Source: Pedobacter kyungheensis
GTDB lineage: Bacteria; Bacteroidota; Bacteroidia; Sphingobacteriales; Sphingobacteriaceae
Length of the DNA: 64,000 bases
Assembly (NCBI RefSeq): GCF_000812965.1
Contig: NZ_JSYN01000018.1
Location: 62,001-126,000 of the forward strand
Direction of reading: 5' to 3'
Shown here: positions 35,439-42,206 of the stretch, in pieces
How positions within the stretch are numbered: the first letter of the stretch is position 1
Layout of the letters: each line of letters starts with the position of its first letter
The notes under the pieces: model-generated
Seen by the model: the letters and a program-made list of their open reading frames with translations, nothing else
The model's database searches: none
What the model was told of the DNA's origin: nothing
Translations under genes and position numbers: made by a program

Positions 35439-35885
35439 TTAGTCCACCAGGATATCTTTCTCTGGTGTATTGGTTTCGGGATTTTTAGGTAAGGTTACTT
35501 TTAAAATTCCGTCGGTATAAGCCGCAGCAATCTGATCGTTAAGTACCTTTCCGTTTAAAGCAAAGGCTCTTTCGAAAGCACCATTGCTATATTCGCGGCG
35601 ACTAAATTTTTCGGCTGCCCCTTCTTCTGCTGGCTTGTATGAAATGGTTAAAACATCATCTTTGGTTACCACTTTCAGGTTTTCTTTAACCAAAGCGGGT
35701 GCATAAAGGTGAATAATGAAACTATTTTCGGTTTCTTCGATATTTACCGGTACGCGCCTGAAACCGCGGTTAAACATTTCGTAACCCTGTTTAAAACGGC
35801 CTCCAAAGTGATGGCCAAATCTGCCGCGGCTGTGACCGCAACCATGATGCATTTTGCCTGTATGGCAGCTATGTTCGTTGTACAT
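35439..35885 (-). CDS. Small heat-shock protein, Hsp20/alpha-crystallin family
   Basis: The 148-residue protein has an N-terminal variable arm rich in His and Gly (HTGKMHHGCGHSRGRFGHHFGG) and an alpha-crystallin domain (about 45-140), with KENLKVVTKDDVLTISYK and the DGILKVTLPK strand that ends the domain. Small heat-shock proteins hold unfolding proteins in an ATP-independent way. The His-rich arm is longer than usual and could bind metal. It heads a stretch of small stress or envelope genes on the same strand. Confidence 0.92.
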   Translation of the reverse strand: MYNEHSCHTGKMHHGCGHSRGRFGHHFGGRFKQGYEMFNRGFRRVPVNIEETENSFIIHLYAPALVKENLKVVTKDDVLTISYKPAEEGAAEKFSRREYSNGAFERAFALNGKVLNDQIAAAYTDGILKVTLPKNPETNTPEKDILVD

Positions 35886-35942
35886 GTTTTTAAAATTTAA
35901 TGGTTTGTAATTATTAATTCGCCGGCCGTTATAGCCGGCATT

Positions 35943-36323
35943 TTAACTGGCAACACCAAACTGTGCTTTGGGAATTCCCAGTAGTTGGGTAATGATATTG
36001 GCGTATGGATAGGCAGGAGAAAATACGGCGTAATCGAATTTCAGCCCCCTGATCTGTACCACAATATCATCGATAAATTTCATTGGCTCGAGCAATGCAC
36101 TAATCAAACCCGATTTAGATTCGTCGCTTTTCTTTTCATGAAAAATATCCAGATCTCCCTTATAAGGTTTAAAATCAGCACCTATGCCCTCAACAGGTCC
36201 CTGAAACTCATCCGAGCTGAAAAATGTAACTTCCTGCCCTTTGTTAATCAGTTCGTTTGCCAGGCCCAAAATCGGACTTGCAGAACTATCGTATGGATTG
36301 GATAAAAAAAGTACGCGCGACAT
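35943..36323 (-). pseudogene. Truncated GT1/MGT-type glycosyltransferase (N-terminal domain only)
   Basis: The 126-residue product is the first part of an MGT-like glycosyltransferase: MSRVLFLSNPYDSSASPILGLANELINKGQEVTFFSSDEF, GADFKPYKGDLD and FDYAVFSPAYPYANIITQLLGIP are characteristic of the acceptor-binding N-domain of about 400-residue enzymes. It stops after GVAS, before the linker and the whole nucleotide-sugar-binding C-domain. Catalysis is therefore impossible alone. The reading frame is clean up to the stop, so this may be a recently cut gene or a domain kept for another role; a pseudogene is more likely. It lies seven bases after the next upstream gene. Confidence 0.65.
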
Positions 36324-36329
36324 ATCAGT

Positions 36330-36569
36330 TTATTTTACAGGGATGATGCTTTCCGGCGCTGCTGATCTAAGCTCAAAAGTGCCTGTTGTATTGTTGTTAT
36401 GGTGATTAAAGGCATGGCTTTTCTGTCCTGGCCTGCAATCTTGCTCACGGTAATGCCTGTTTTTAAAGTCTAACCGGTCGCGGTATCCGTTTTGAACGGC
36501 CAATACATTTAAACTGTAAAAAGTTGCTCCGGCTGCCGCTAAGGCTAAAAATATTCTAAATGCTCTCAT
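36330..36569 (-). CDS. Small secreted or periplasmic protein, function unknown
   Basis: The 79-residue product begins with a clear signal-like segment (MRAFRIFLALAAAGATFYSLNVLA), followed by a short polar, His- and Asn-rich region (HAFNHHNNNTTGTF). There is a single cysteine. It is transcribed between the 88-residue membrane protein and the truncated glycosyltransferase with gaps of only seven and six bases, indicating one operon. No family is recognised. Confidence 0.6.
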   Translation of the reverse strand: MRAFRIFLALAAAGATFYSLNVLAVQNGYRDRLDFKNRHYREQDCRPGQKSHAFNHHNNNTTGTFELRSAAPESIIPVK

Positions 36570-36576
36570 GGCTAAA

Positions 36577-36843
36577 TTAATTTACGTTTATACTGTTTGC
36601 GATACCATTACCCTGAACGTTTGGACGGTACCATTGACCATCAATTGGGGTAATTTGCTCAAAATGGTTAGGATAGTACCCGTTAAACCTTTGGGCAAAA
36701 TGCCTGTGTCGTTTATAGGCAAACATCCTGAACACCATCCCGATTAACATCGCGATTAAAATAAATTTGAATATGAATGGAACGAAGAATACGGCTGCAC
36801 CGAGTACTATTCCGAATCCTATGGCTTTTAATATTTTTTTCAT
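36577..36843 (-). CDS. Small membrane protein, function unknown
   Basis: The 88-residue product has one long or two short membrane helices (about 7-42, IGFGIVLGAAVFFVPFIFKFILIAMLIGMVF) and a basic and aromatic C-terminal tail (KRHRHFAQRFNGYYPNHF). It is the first gene of a three-gene run ahead of the truncated glycosyltransferase. Its arrangement of hydrophobic start and KRHRHF tail is reminiscent of the 114-residue protein at 37524, also near an ECF sigma factor. Function unknown. Confidence 0.6.
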   Translation of the reverse strand: MKKILKAIGFGIVLGAAVFFVPFIFKFILIAMLIGMVFRMFAYKRHRHFAQRFNGYYPNHFEQITPIDGQWYRPNVQGNGIANSINVN

Positions 36844-36933
36844 GGCTATTATTTCCTTGTTTGATTAGGTAGACGGGGGAGAAAAGATTTTACTTTAACT
36901 TTTTTGAAATATTTTTATGAATAGGTTGAAGTG

Positions 36934-36957
36934 AAGTCAGATGTTACCATCTGACTT
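36934..36957. repeat. AAGTCAGATG hairpin
   Basis: AAGTCAGATG (36934-36943) and CATCTGACTT (36948-36957) form a perfect 10-bp stem with a four-base loop, upstream of the small membrane gene. Confidence 0.55.
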
Positions 36958-36997
36958 TGAGATAAGCAATCAGGCTAGAAACGTGTTGAAATAAAAA

Positions 36998-37460
36998 GCC
37001 ACAGATGCTCAGATTTAATCTGTAGATCTGTGGCTGTATTTTAGGCCCTTTTATTAACCATACAGTCTTTTGAATATCTGTCCCTGTTCATCGGAAAGCT
37101 ATACCATTAACGTTATTACGCAAACTGTCTGTAGAGTTCCGAAGGGCTCTACAGATTAAAGAATGGATAAGAGTCTATGACTCGTTCGTAATTATTGAGT
37201 TATAAACTCAATCTTATTCACCATCCGTAGAGATGCTACGCTTAACTCTACGGACAGAAACCTGAGAGGAATCTGCAAATAGATTTCTCGACTACGTTAC
37301 CGATGTAAAATCTGTATAAGTTGCACTCCGCTCGAAATGACGATCCCAGAAGGGCTGTCACCCAAATTGATTTTTCAAAAAGAGAAGTGAGCTATTACCT
37401 GCTACTTTTAGATACTCAACTATGCAGCGGCTAATGTCCTTCGACAGGCTCAGGATGACA
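36998..37460. repeat. Composite intergenic repeat, copy B
   Basis: This stretch carries, in the same order as copy A at 33501-33804: a GCCACAGAT/ATCTGTGGC hairpin (36998-37034), CTGTCCCTGTTCATCGGAAAG, CCATTAACG, then extra palindromes (TGTAGAG/CTCTACA near 37130-37152, TTGAGTTATAAACTCAA near 37195-37211, TCCGTAGAG/CTCTACGGA near 37225-37255), then AGATTTCTCGACTACG, TCCGCTCGAAATGACGATC (near 37328-37345), GGGCTGTCACCC, GATTTTT and CTCAGGATGACA. It makes up most of the 680-base gap. The left CGTCATTTCGA end is missing or replaced. Confidence 0.7.
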
Positions 37461-37495
37461 CCTGTTAATTGGAACCTCGACCTCTAAAACAAAAA

Positions 37496-37512
37496 AGCCA
37501 GCTAAGCTGGCT
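37496..37512 (-). terminator. Rho-independent terminator after the ECF sigma operon
   Basis: AGCCAGC and GCTGGCT form a 7-bp stem with a tiny loop, followed on the minus strand by six T. It is 12 bases past the stop codon of the 37524 gene. Confidence 0.8.
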
Positions 37513-37523
37513 CCAAAAATTCT

Positions 37524-37868
37524 TTATCGTTGATCGTGGCGACCCCAGCCACCACAACGTCGTTTATATTCTTCCTTAAACTTTGCTCTTTCTTCCTCGT
37601 TCATGCTATGCCATTTTGCACGCATGCTATGTGCCTTTTCGCGAAAGCCACCGCCGCCACCACCTTTATTAAAGTTACCGAACAAGATCCGGCACAGCAC
37701 GAGCAGACCAATTGCCTGCCAGAAATTAAGTCGCCCGGCATGGGCTACTTCAGGTAAAATCCAGTTCCACAAGTACATTACTACAAACCCTAGGGCGGTG
37801 GCAATTAGTGCTACCACGGGTAAAAAGAAAATGAATTTCTTGCCTTTACTAAACTTTCTATTTCTCAT
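37524..37868 (-). CDS. Small two-helix membrane protein co-encoded with ECF sigma factor
   Basis: I start at the ATG at 37868 (114 residues). There are two membrane helices (about 13-37 and 46-63), a glycine run (NKGGGGGGFREK) and a basic helical tail with the motif AKWHSMNEEERAKFKEEYKRR. It begins 12 bases after the sigma factor stop, so both are one operon. Such a gene beside an ECF sigma factor could be a non-standard anti-sigma or a regulated membrane stress protein; it lacks the ZAS or other classical anti-sigma domain I would recognise. Function is inferred only from position. Confidence 0.65.
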   Translation of the reverse strand: MRNRKFSKGKKFIFFLPVVALIATALGFVVMYLWNWILPEVAHAGRLNFWQAIGLLVLCRILFGNFNKGGGGGGFREKAHSMRAKWHSMNEEERAKFKEEYKRRCGGWGRHDQR

Positions 37869-37879
37869 CTCCTGCAAAT

Positions 37880-38431
37880 TTAATAATTGATAAATTCCTG
37901 ATATAAATTTTGTAAGCGGTTGCGTAAATGTTTTACGGCGTAACCTTTTCGCGATATTAAAGTTTTGATGTTTTCGCCGGTTTCATCGGCCAGCTCCTGA
38001 AAGGTGCGTTCTTCTAGTTCATTCTGCACAAATACGTATCGTTGGTTTTCCGGCAGTTCTTCTAATGCTAAAAAAAGCTGGTCCCAAAACAATTTTTTCA
38101 ACCCTTCTTCTTCCGGCGAGTAGGATTCGGCCAGCAGGATCTCCCTGAAATTAATTTCGCCATCTTCTCCTTCAAAAGTAAAATCTTCGAGCCGTTCTTC
38201 TTTCTGTTTGCGGTATTTGTCTGTTATTTTATTCCGCGCAACACGGTAGAGCCAACCACTAATTTGCTCAATGGCACCCGCCTCGGGCTGGTTACTCAAC
38301 TGAAACCAAACGTCCTGCAGAATATCTTCGGCATCCTCATCGGTATTCACCCGCCCACGGATGAAACTGAAGAGGCGTTTACCATAACTGGCAACAGTGG
38401 AAATGATATTTTGAGGTTCGTTTTTTGGCAC
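37880..38431 (-). CDS. ECF-family RNA polymerase sigma factor
   Basis: The 183-residue protein has region 2 (FSFIRGRVNTDEDAEDILQDVWFQL, with the DAEDILQDVW core) and region 4 (LEELPENQRYVFVQNELEERTFQELADETGENIKTLISRKGYAVKHLRNRL, an HTH). Start is a GTG at 38431; no ATG lies in frame near the domain start. It is the first gene of a two-gene operon whose second product is a small membrane protein. It is presumably controlled by an anti-sigma or by its own promoter; the target regulon is unknown. Confidence 0.93.
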   Translation of the reverse strand: MPKNEPQNIISTVASYGKRLFSFIRGRVNTDEDAEDILQDVWFQLSNQPEAGAIEQISGWLYRVARNKITDKYRKQKEERLEDFTFEGEDGEINFREILLAESYSPEEEGLKKLFWDQLFLALEELPENQRYVFVQNELEERTFQELADETGENIKTLISRKGYAVKHLRNRLQNLYQEFINY

Positions 38432-38526
38432 TATTTATCTTTTGTAAACCAGTAAACGGATGAAACCCAATATTACTTTAATTTTTTTTCACTTTTTTTC
38501 AGCAAGGCTAATTTCAATGACACGAT

Positions 38527-38766
38527 GTTGGTCAGGAAATCTTTCCCTAACCTTATAACCTGAGGATTTTTAATTCTCCAGATAAAATCATTTCCCAATC
38601 AACCCTGCATAAAAATGCGTATAAACCGGGGTCTCCAAACCATATTGTTGGTCAGGAAATCTTTTCCTGACCTTATGAGCTGAGGATTTTTAATCCTCAA
38701 GCCAAATCATTTCACAATCAACCCCGCATAAAAATGCGTATAAGCTGGCGTTTCCAAGCCATGTTT
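38527..38766. repeat. Tandem 120-base duplication covering the 3' end of the ketopantoate reductase gene
   Basis: Unit 1 (38527-38646) and unit 2 (38647-38766) are about 85% identical by eye, each beginning GTTGGTCAGGAAATCTTT. Unit 2 includes the last 20 codons of the gene at 38707. Unit 1 retains a copy of that tail which still reads GLETPVYTHFYAGLIGK and stop; most differences are third-position changes. Each unit also contains a GGTCAGGAAA/TTTCCTGACC stem (perfect in unit 2) and a GAGGATT/AATCCTC stem. Confidence 0.85.
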
Positions 38767-39633
38767 AGCTGCCTCGCGCACAATGTAACCTGTTAACGAT
38801 TCTACTTCAGTTTCGGGTTTCTGATCGAGATAGTCCCTATGCATCGACGAAGTGGCTTCATATTTCATCGATTTCATGGTATTAAAGGTCTTTTCCGAAA
38901 TATCATCACTCAGCGCAATTCCTTTTGCCTGCGCAAGGCTTTTTATTTCTTCGATTAACTGTTTAACTTCAGGACTGTGATGCAAGAGTACTTCGCCAAT
39001 GGTTTTATTGTAAAAAGAAGTTGCAGTAGCGGTTGGCGATATAAAAATAAATTTCTCCCAAACCGCAGTTGAGATTTTATCGCTGCATTTCACTTCAATT
39101 CCTGCATTCTGGCAGATATCGTTCAACAATAGTACTGCCGGGCCTAATGCCCCATCCAAACCAAAAGATATTTTCTGCACGTTACCCGAGTTTTCAATTA
39201 CTCCGGCGCTTTTCAGCCGCGAAATAATAAAAGCACAGCCCTTTAGCACTATATTTTCCGGAAAGTGACGACTAATGATCTCATGGGCGTCTACGCCATT
39301 CAACAATGGCAAAAGCACCGTTTGCGGGGCAATACAAGGCTTTAAACTATCGAGCGTTTGAGCTAAACCATAACTCTTGGTACAAATGATAATATAATCG
39401 GCGAACCCGATTTCGTTAAAATGACTAGTTGCCAGATCGGGCTTTGCAGTAAACGATTCATCACCTTTTAGCACCTTTAAGCCATTTGCCTTAATTGCCT
39501 GTAAATGTTCGCCGCGGGCCACAAAAACAATTTCGACGGCTCCCTTTCCAGCATATTTTTTAGCCAATAAGCCACCGAAGTAGCCTCCCACACCGCCAAT
39601 ACCTACGATTACGATTTTTACCTTTTTTGCCAT
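38707..39633 (-). CDS. 2-dehydropantoate 2-reductase family protein (PanE/ApbA-like)
   Basis: The 308-residue protein has the NADPH-binding GIGGVGGYFGG loop (11-21) and the ketopantoate reductase C-terminal domain (KFIFISPTATATSFYNKTIGE, SSMHRDYLDQKPETEVESLTGYIV). PanE makes pantoate for coenzyme A, but Bacteroidota carry several paralogues, so the substrate of this one is not certain. It starts four bases after the lipoprotein gene, so they are co-transcribed. Its 3' end is part of a 120-base tandem duplication. Confidence 0.88.
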   Translation of the reverse strand: MAKKVKIVIVGIGGVGGYFGGLLAKKYAGKGAVEIVFVARGEHLQAIKANGLKVLKGDESFTAKPDLATSHFNEIGFADYIIICTKSYGLAQTLDSLKPCIAPQTVLLPLLNGVDAHEIISRHFPENIVLKGCAFIISRLKSAGVIENSGNVQKISFGLDGALGPAVLLLNDICQNAGIEVKCSDKISTAVWEKFIFISPTATATSFYNKTIGEVLLHHSPEVKQLIEEIKSLAQAKGIALSDDISEKTFNTMKSMKYEATSSMHRDYLDQKPETEVESLTGYIVREAAKHGLETPAYTHFYAGLIVK

Positions 39634-39637
39634 GTTG

Positions 39638-40570
39638 TTATTTTAAAGCCCCAGTCGGGTTTGTGCCTTTATCAACCACAATTTTATTATTTCCGTCTAA
39701 ATCGGTGATATAAATTTTGGGATTCGTAAAAGGCTTTTCCGCTCCACTGTAAAAAATACGGTCGTCGGCAGTTACAAAAACATAAGGTACATTAATACCC
39801 TTAGGCGAAAGCCTTACGACTTTCTTACTGGCCAGATCTAAAACATAAACTGCTTCTGAGGGGCCGGTTAATCCGTCTAAAACATCATTATTGCCCGCAT
39901 TAAAAACCAGTTTCTTACCGTCTTTAGTATAGAAAAACCGGTTGCTGCTGGCGATGGTTAAATCTTTACCTATTAAACCGGCTATTGGTTTGGTGTCTGT
40001 CACTTTACCCGAAAGATCAAAAGTGTACAAATTGGTTAAATCCTGGCCAATAATTTCGCGCTCGTTTTTCCAGGTTGGCGCGTACACATTAATTTTAGAT
40101 GCGCTATCGAGCATTACATAACCCGAGTTATCGGCTTTAATGATGCCTATTTTCCACAGGTTTTGCTTGTTAAAAATATTAAAGGCAATGGTGTTCCCAT
40201 CTGCCGACCATACCGCCTGGTAATAGTTATTGTTATTCACAACCAGTTGCCCCTGACTTTTATTTTCCATATCGGCAATCCAGATAGACCGGTGGCCGGC
40301 AGAATCGCTTAAAGTGTAAGCCAGTTTATTCCCGTCAGGCGAGATGGCCGGGTCAGTTGCGCCGCCAAACGAAATTTGCTTCATGGTATCGATACTGGTA
40401 GCAACAATCTTTTCACCGTCCTGATAAGCCAGGGCATAATTTTTACTGCTTAACGAAACGGTGTCTAATACCGCTTTCGAATCGCCCGTTGCCGATTGTT
40501 GATTGCTGCAACCTGTAAGTACCGTGCCGGCAATCAAAATAAAAGCCAGCTGAATGTTAAATTTCATCAT
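39638..40570 (-). CDS. TolB-like PD40 beta-propeller lipoprotein
   Basis: The 310-residue protein has a lipoprotein signal peptide with lipobox LTGC, so it is anchored in the outer or inner membrane on the periplasmic side. The body is a WD40-like/PD40 propeller with repeats such as ATDPAISPDGNKLAYTLSD, QAVWSADGNTIAFNIF and KDGKKLVFNAG. Such proteins resemble TolB or the N-domain of prolyl oligopeptidases, without a catalytic domain here. I use the ATG at 40570; a TTG at 40576 adds only two residues. Function is otherwise unknown. Confidence 0.8.
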   Translation of the reverse strand: MMKFNIQLAFILIAGTVLTGCSNQQSATGDSKAVLDTVSLSSKNYALAYQDGEKIVATSIDTMKQISFGGATDPAISPDGNKLAYTLSDSAGHRSIWIADMENKSQGQLVVNNNNYYQAVWSADGNTIAFNIFNKQNLWKIGIIKADNSGYVMLDSASKINVYAPTWKNEREIIGQDLTNLYTFDLSGKVTDTKPIAGLIGKDLTIASSNRFFYTKDGKKLVFNAGNNDVLDGLTGPSEAVYVLDLASKKVVRLSPKGINVPYVFVTADDRIFYSGAEKPFTNPKIYITDLDGNNKIVVDKGTNPTGALK

Positions 40571-40602
40571 ATACAATTTTACAAATTGTTTTTAAACAAA
40601 AA

Positions 40603-40630
40603 GATTCAGGCCCCTTGCAGCACCTGAATC
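40603..40630 (-). terminator. Rho-independent terminator after the DUF4197 gene
   Basis: GATTCAGG (40603-40610) pairs with CCTGAATC (40623-40630), followed on the minus strand by five T. It lies 27 bases after the DUF4197 stop codon. Confidence 0.75.
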
Positions 40631-40656
40631 TCTCCTTTTTATGATGTTAAACAGAC

Positions 40657-41418
40657 TTAACTTTTTTTCTTATCGGCATAACCAAACACTTTTTGCAGTA
40701 AGGTAGAACTTCTGGAACCCAGATTATCCCTTATTTTCAGTTCTTCTTTTGCAACTTCGATAAACAAACCATCAATTGCTTTTTGGGTAACATATTCGGT
40801 TAAGTTAGTATTAACCGGTTTTACCAGTGGCAACCTGTTGTATTGGGTGGTTAAATCGCTGTAATATTTGGTCGCATTCACTTTGTTTAAGCTGGTGCTT
40901 ACAATGGGGCTAAATTTTTGCACCAATTGCGCTGTAGTTACCCTTTTAAAGTATTCGGTAGCGGCATCTTTATTACCTAAAAGAATATTGGTAGCATCGG
41001 TCAGGGTCATTTGTTTAATGGCCGAAATAAAGATGGGTTTGGCTTCGGTAGCCGCATCTTCGGCTGCACGGTTCAGGCTCACAATTACATTATCGCAAAG
41101 CTTGTTCAGGCCAATACCACGTAAGGTTTTCTCTACCTTTTGGGCTTCGGGTGGCATTAAAATTTTAACGGCCAGGTTGCCTAAAAAACCATCCTTTACC
41201 GAAAGCCTGTCGGCACCTGCTGAAATGCCAATCTGCAAGGCTTCTTTAATGCCCTGCCCTATTTCGAGGGTTGTTGGCGTTCCGGTAGCACTGGTTGCAG
41301 TGCCCTGTTTTTCGGTTACTTTTTTAAAAATATCGCTCAGTTTAATCTGGGCAGTAGCAGCAAAATTTGCAAACAGCAGAAAAGCCAGTGCTGCAGAAAA
41401 AGTGTTAATTCTTTTCAT
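40657..41418 (-). CDS. DUF4197 secreted protein
   Basis: I start at the ATG at 41418 (253 residues), which gives a clean signal peptide (MKRINTFSAALAFLLFANFAATAQ); an in-frame upstream ATG at 41475 would bury it. The mature protein is all-helical with the family segments GIKEALQIGISAGADRLS, ILMPPEAQKVEKTLRGIG and LLGNKDAATEYFKR. DUF4197 proteins are periplasmic or outer-membrane associated in many Gram-negative bacteria and have no assigned function. It stands alone. Confidence 0.9.
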   Translation of the reverse strand: MKRINTFSAALAFLLFANFAATAQIKLSDIFKKVTEKQGTATSATGTPTTLEIGQGIKEALQIGISAGADRLSVKDGFLGNLAVKILMPPEAQKVEKTLRGIGLNKLCDNVIVSLNRAAEDAATEAKPIFISAIKQMTLTDATNILLGNKDAATEYFKRVTTAQLVQKFSPIVSTSLNKVNATKYYSDLTTQYNRLPLVKPVNTNLTEYVTQKAIDGLFIEVAKEELKIRDNLGSRSSTLLQKVFGYADKKKS

Positions 41419-41627
41419 TTGGTGTGTGTTTAATCCTGTTAAGCAAAACAACGGCCAATTTTTATTGGTTACCAAAGATAAGGGTTTCGCTACAGCTGAA
41501 ATGTTAAATTTTCCATTTCAGTTATAGCTGATAAAAGGGCAAAGTATCCTAAAAAATTAGTTTATGGTTAATCACTCAGAAATATTTTTTATACTTGAAA
41601 GATAATTCGATATAGCTACCTGTTTTT

Positions 41628-42206
41628 TTGAGATTTATAAAAAATACAGCTGGAAATAGCCAGCAAGATGATGCTAAACTAATTGCCGAGTACAAAAACA
41701 CGGGCAATTTAGATGCATTGGGTACGCTTTACAACAAATACATGCACCTGGTTTTCGGGGTTTGCCTCAATTATTTCAAAGATGAAGAGCAAAGCAAGGA
41801 TGCTGTCATGCAGATTTTCGAAGAACTGGTTATCAAACTCAAAGTGCATGAGGTGCTAAACTTTAAAAGCTGGCTCCACGTGCTTACACGCAACCATTGT
41901 TTAATGGCGCTGCGCAAATCGGCCAGGCAAAATAATGTTTCTATCGACGATACTTTTGTGGAAAACAGCGAGTTTGTGCATCTGGATATAGACAACACAA
42001 AAGAAACGCAGCTTACCATTATGGAAAAGTGTATGGAAACTTTGCCTGAAGAACAGCGAAAAAGCGTAGATTTATTTTATTTACAGGAAAAGTGCTATAA
42101 AGAAGTGGCCGATATTACCGGCTACGACATGCTAAAAGTTAAAAGTTACATCCAGAACGGTAAGCGGAATTTAAAGATTTGTATAGAGAAAAACAGTAGT
42201 GAATAA
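41628..42206 (+). CDS. ECF-family RNA polymerase sigma factor
   Basis: The 192-residue protein begins with a TTG (41628); no ATG precedes the sigma domain in frame. Region 2 includes DDAKLIAEYKNTGNLDALGTLYNKY and EQSKDAVMQIFEELV, and region 4 is an HTH (CMETLPEEQRKSVDLFYLQEKCYKEVADITGYDMLKVKSYIQNGKRNLK). The last eight bases overlap the start of the anti-sigma-like gene, indicating translational coupling. Together they form a sigma/anti-sigma module typical of Bacteroidota, with the stimulus unknown. Confidence 0.9.
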   Translation: MRFIKNTAGNSQQDDAKLIAEYKNTGNLDALGTLYNKYMHLVFGVCLNYFKDEEQSKDAVMQIFEELVIKLKVHEVLNFKSWLHVLTRNHCLMALRKSARQNNVSIDDTFVENSEFVHLDIDNTKETQLTIMEKCMETLPEEQRKSVDLFYLQEKCYKEVADITGYDMLKVKSYIQNGKRNLKICIEKNSSE

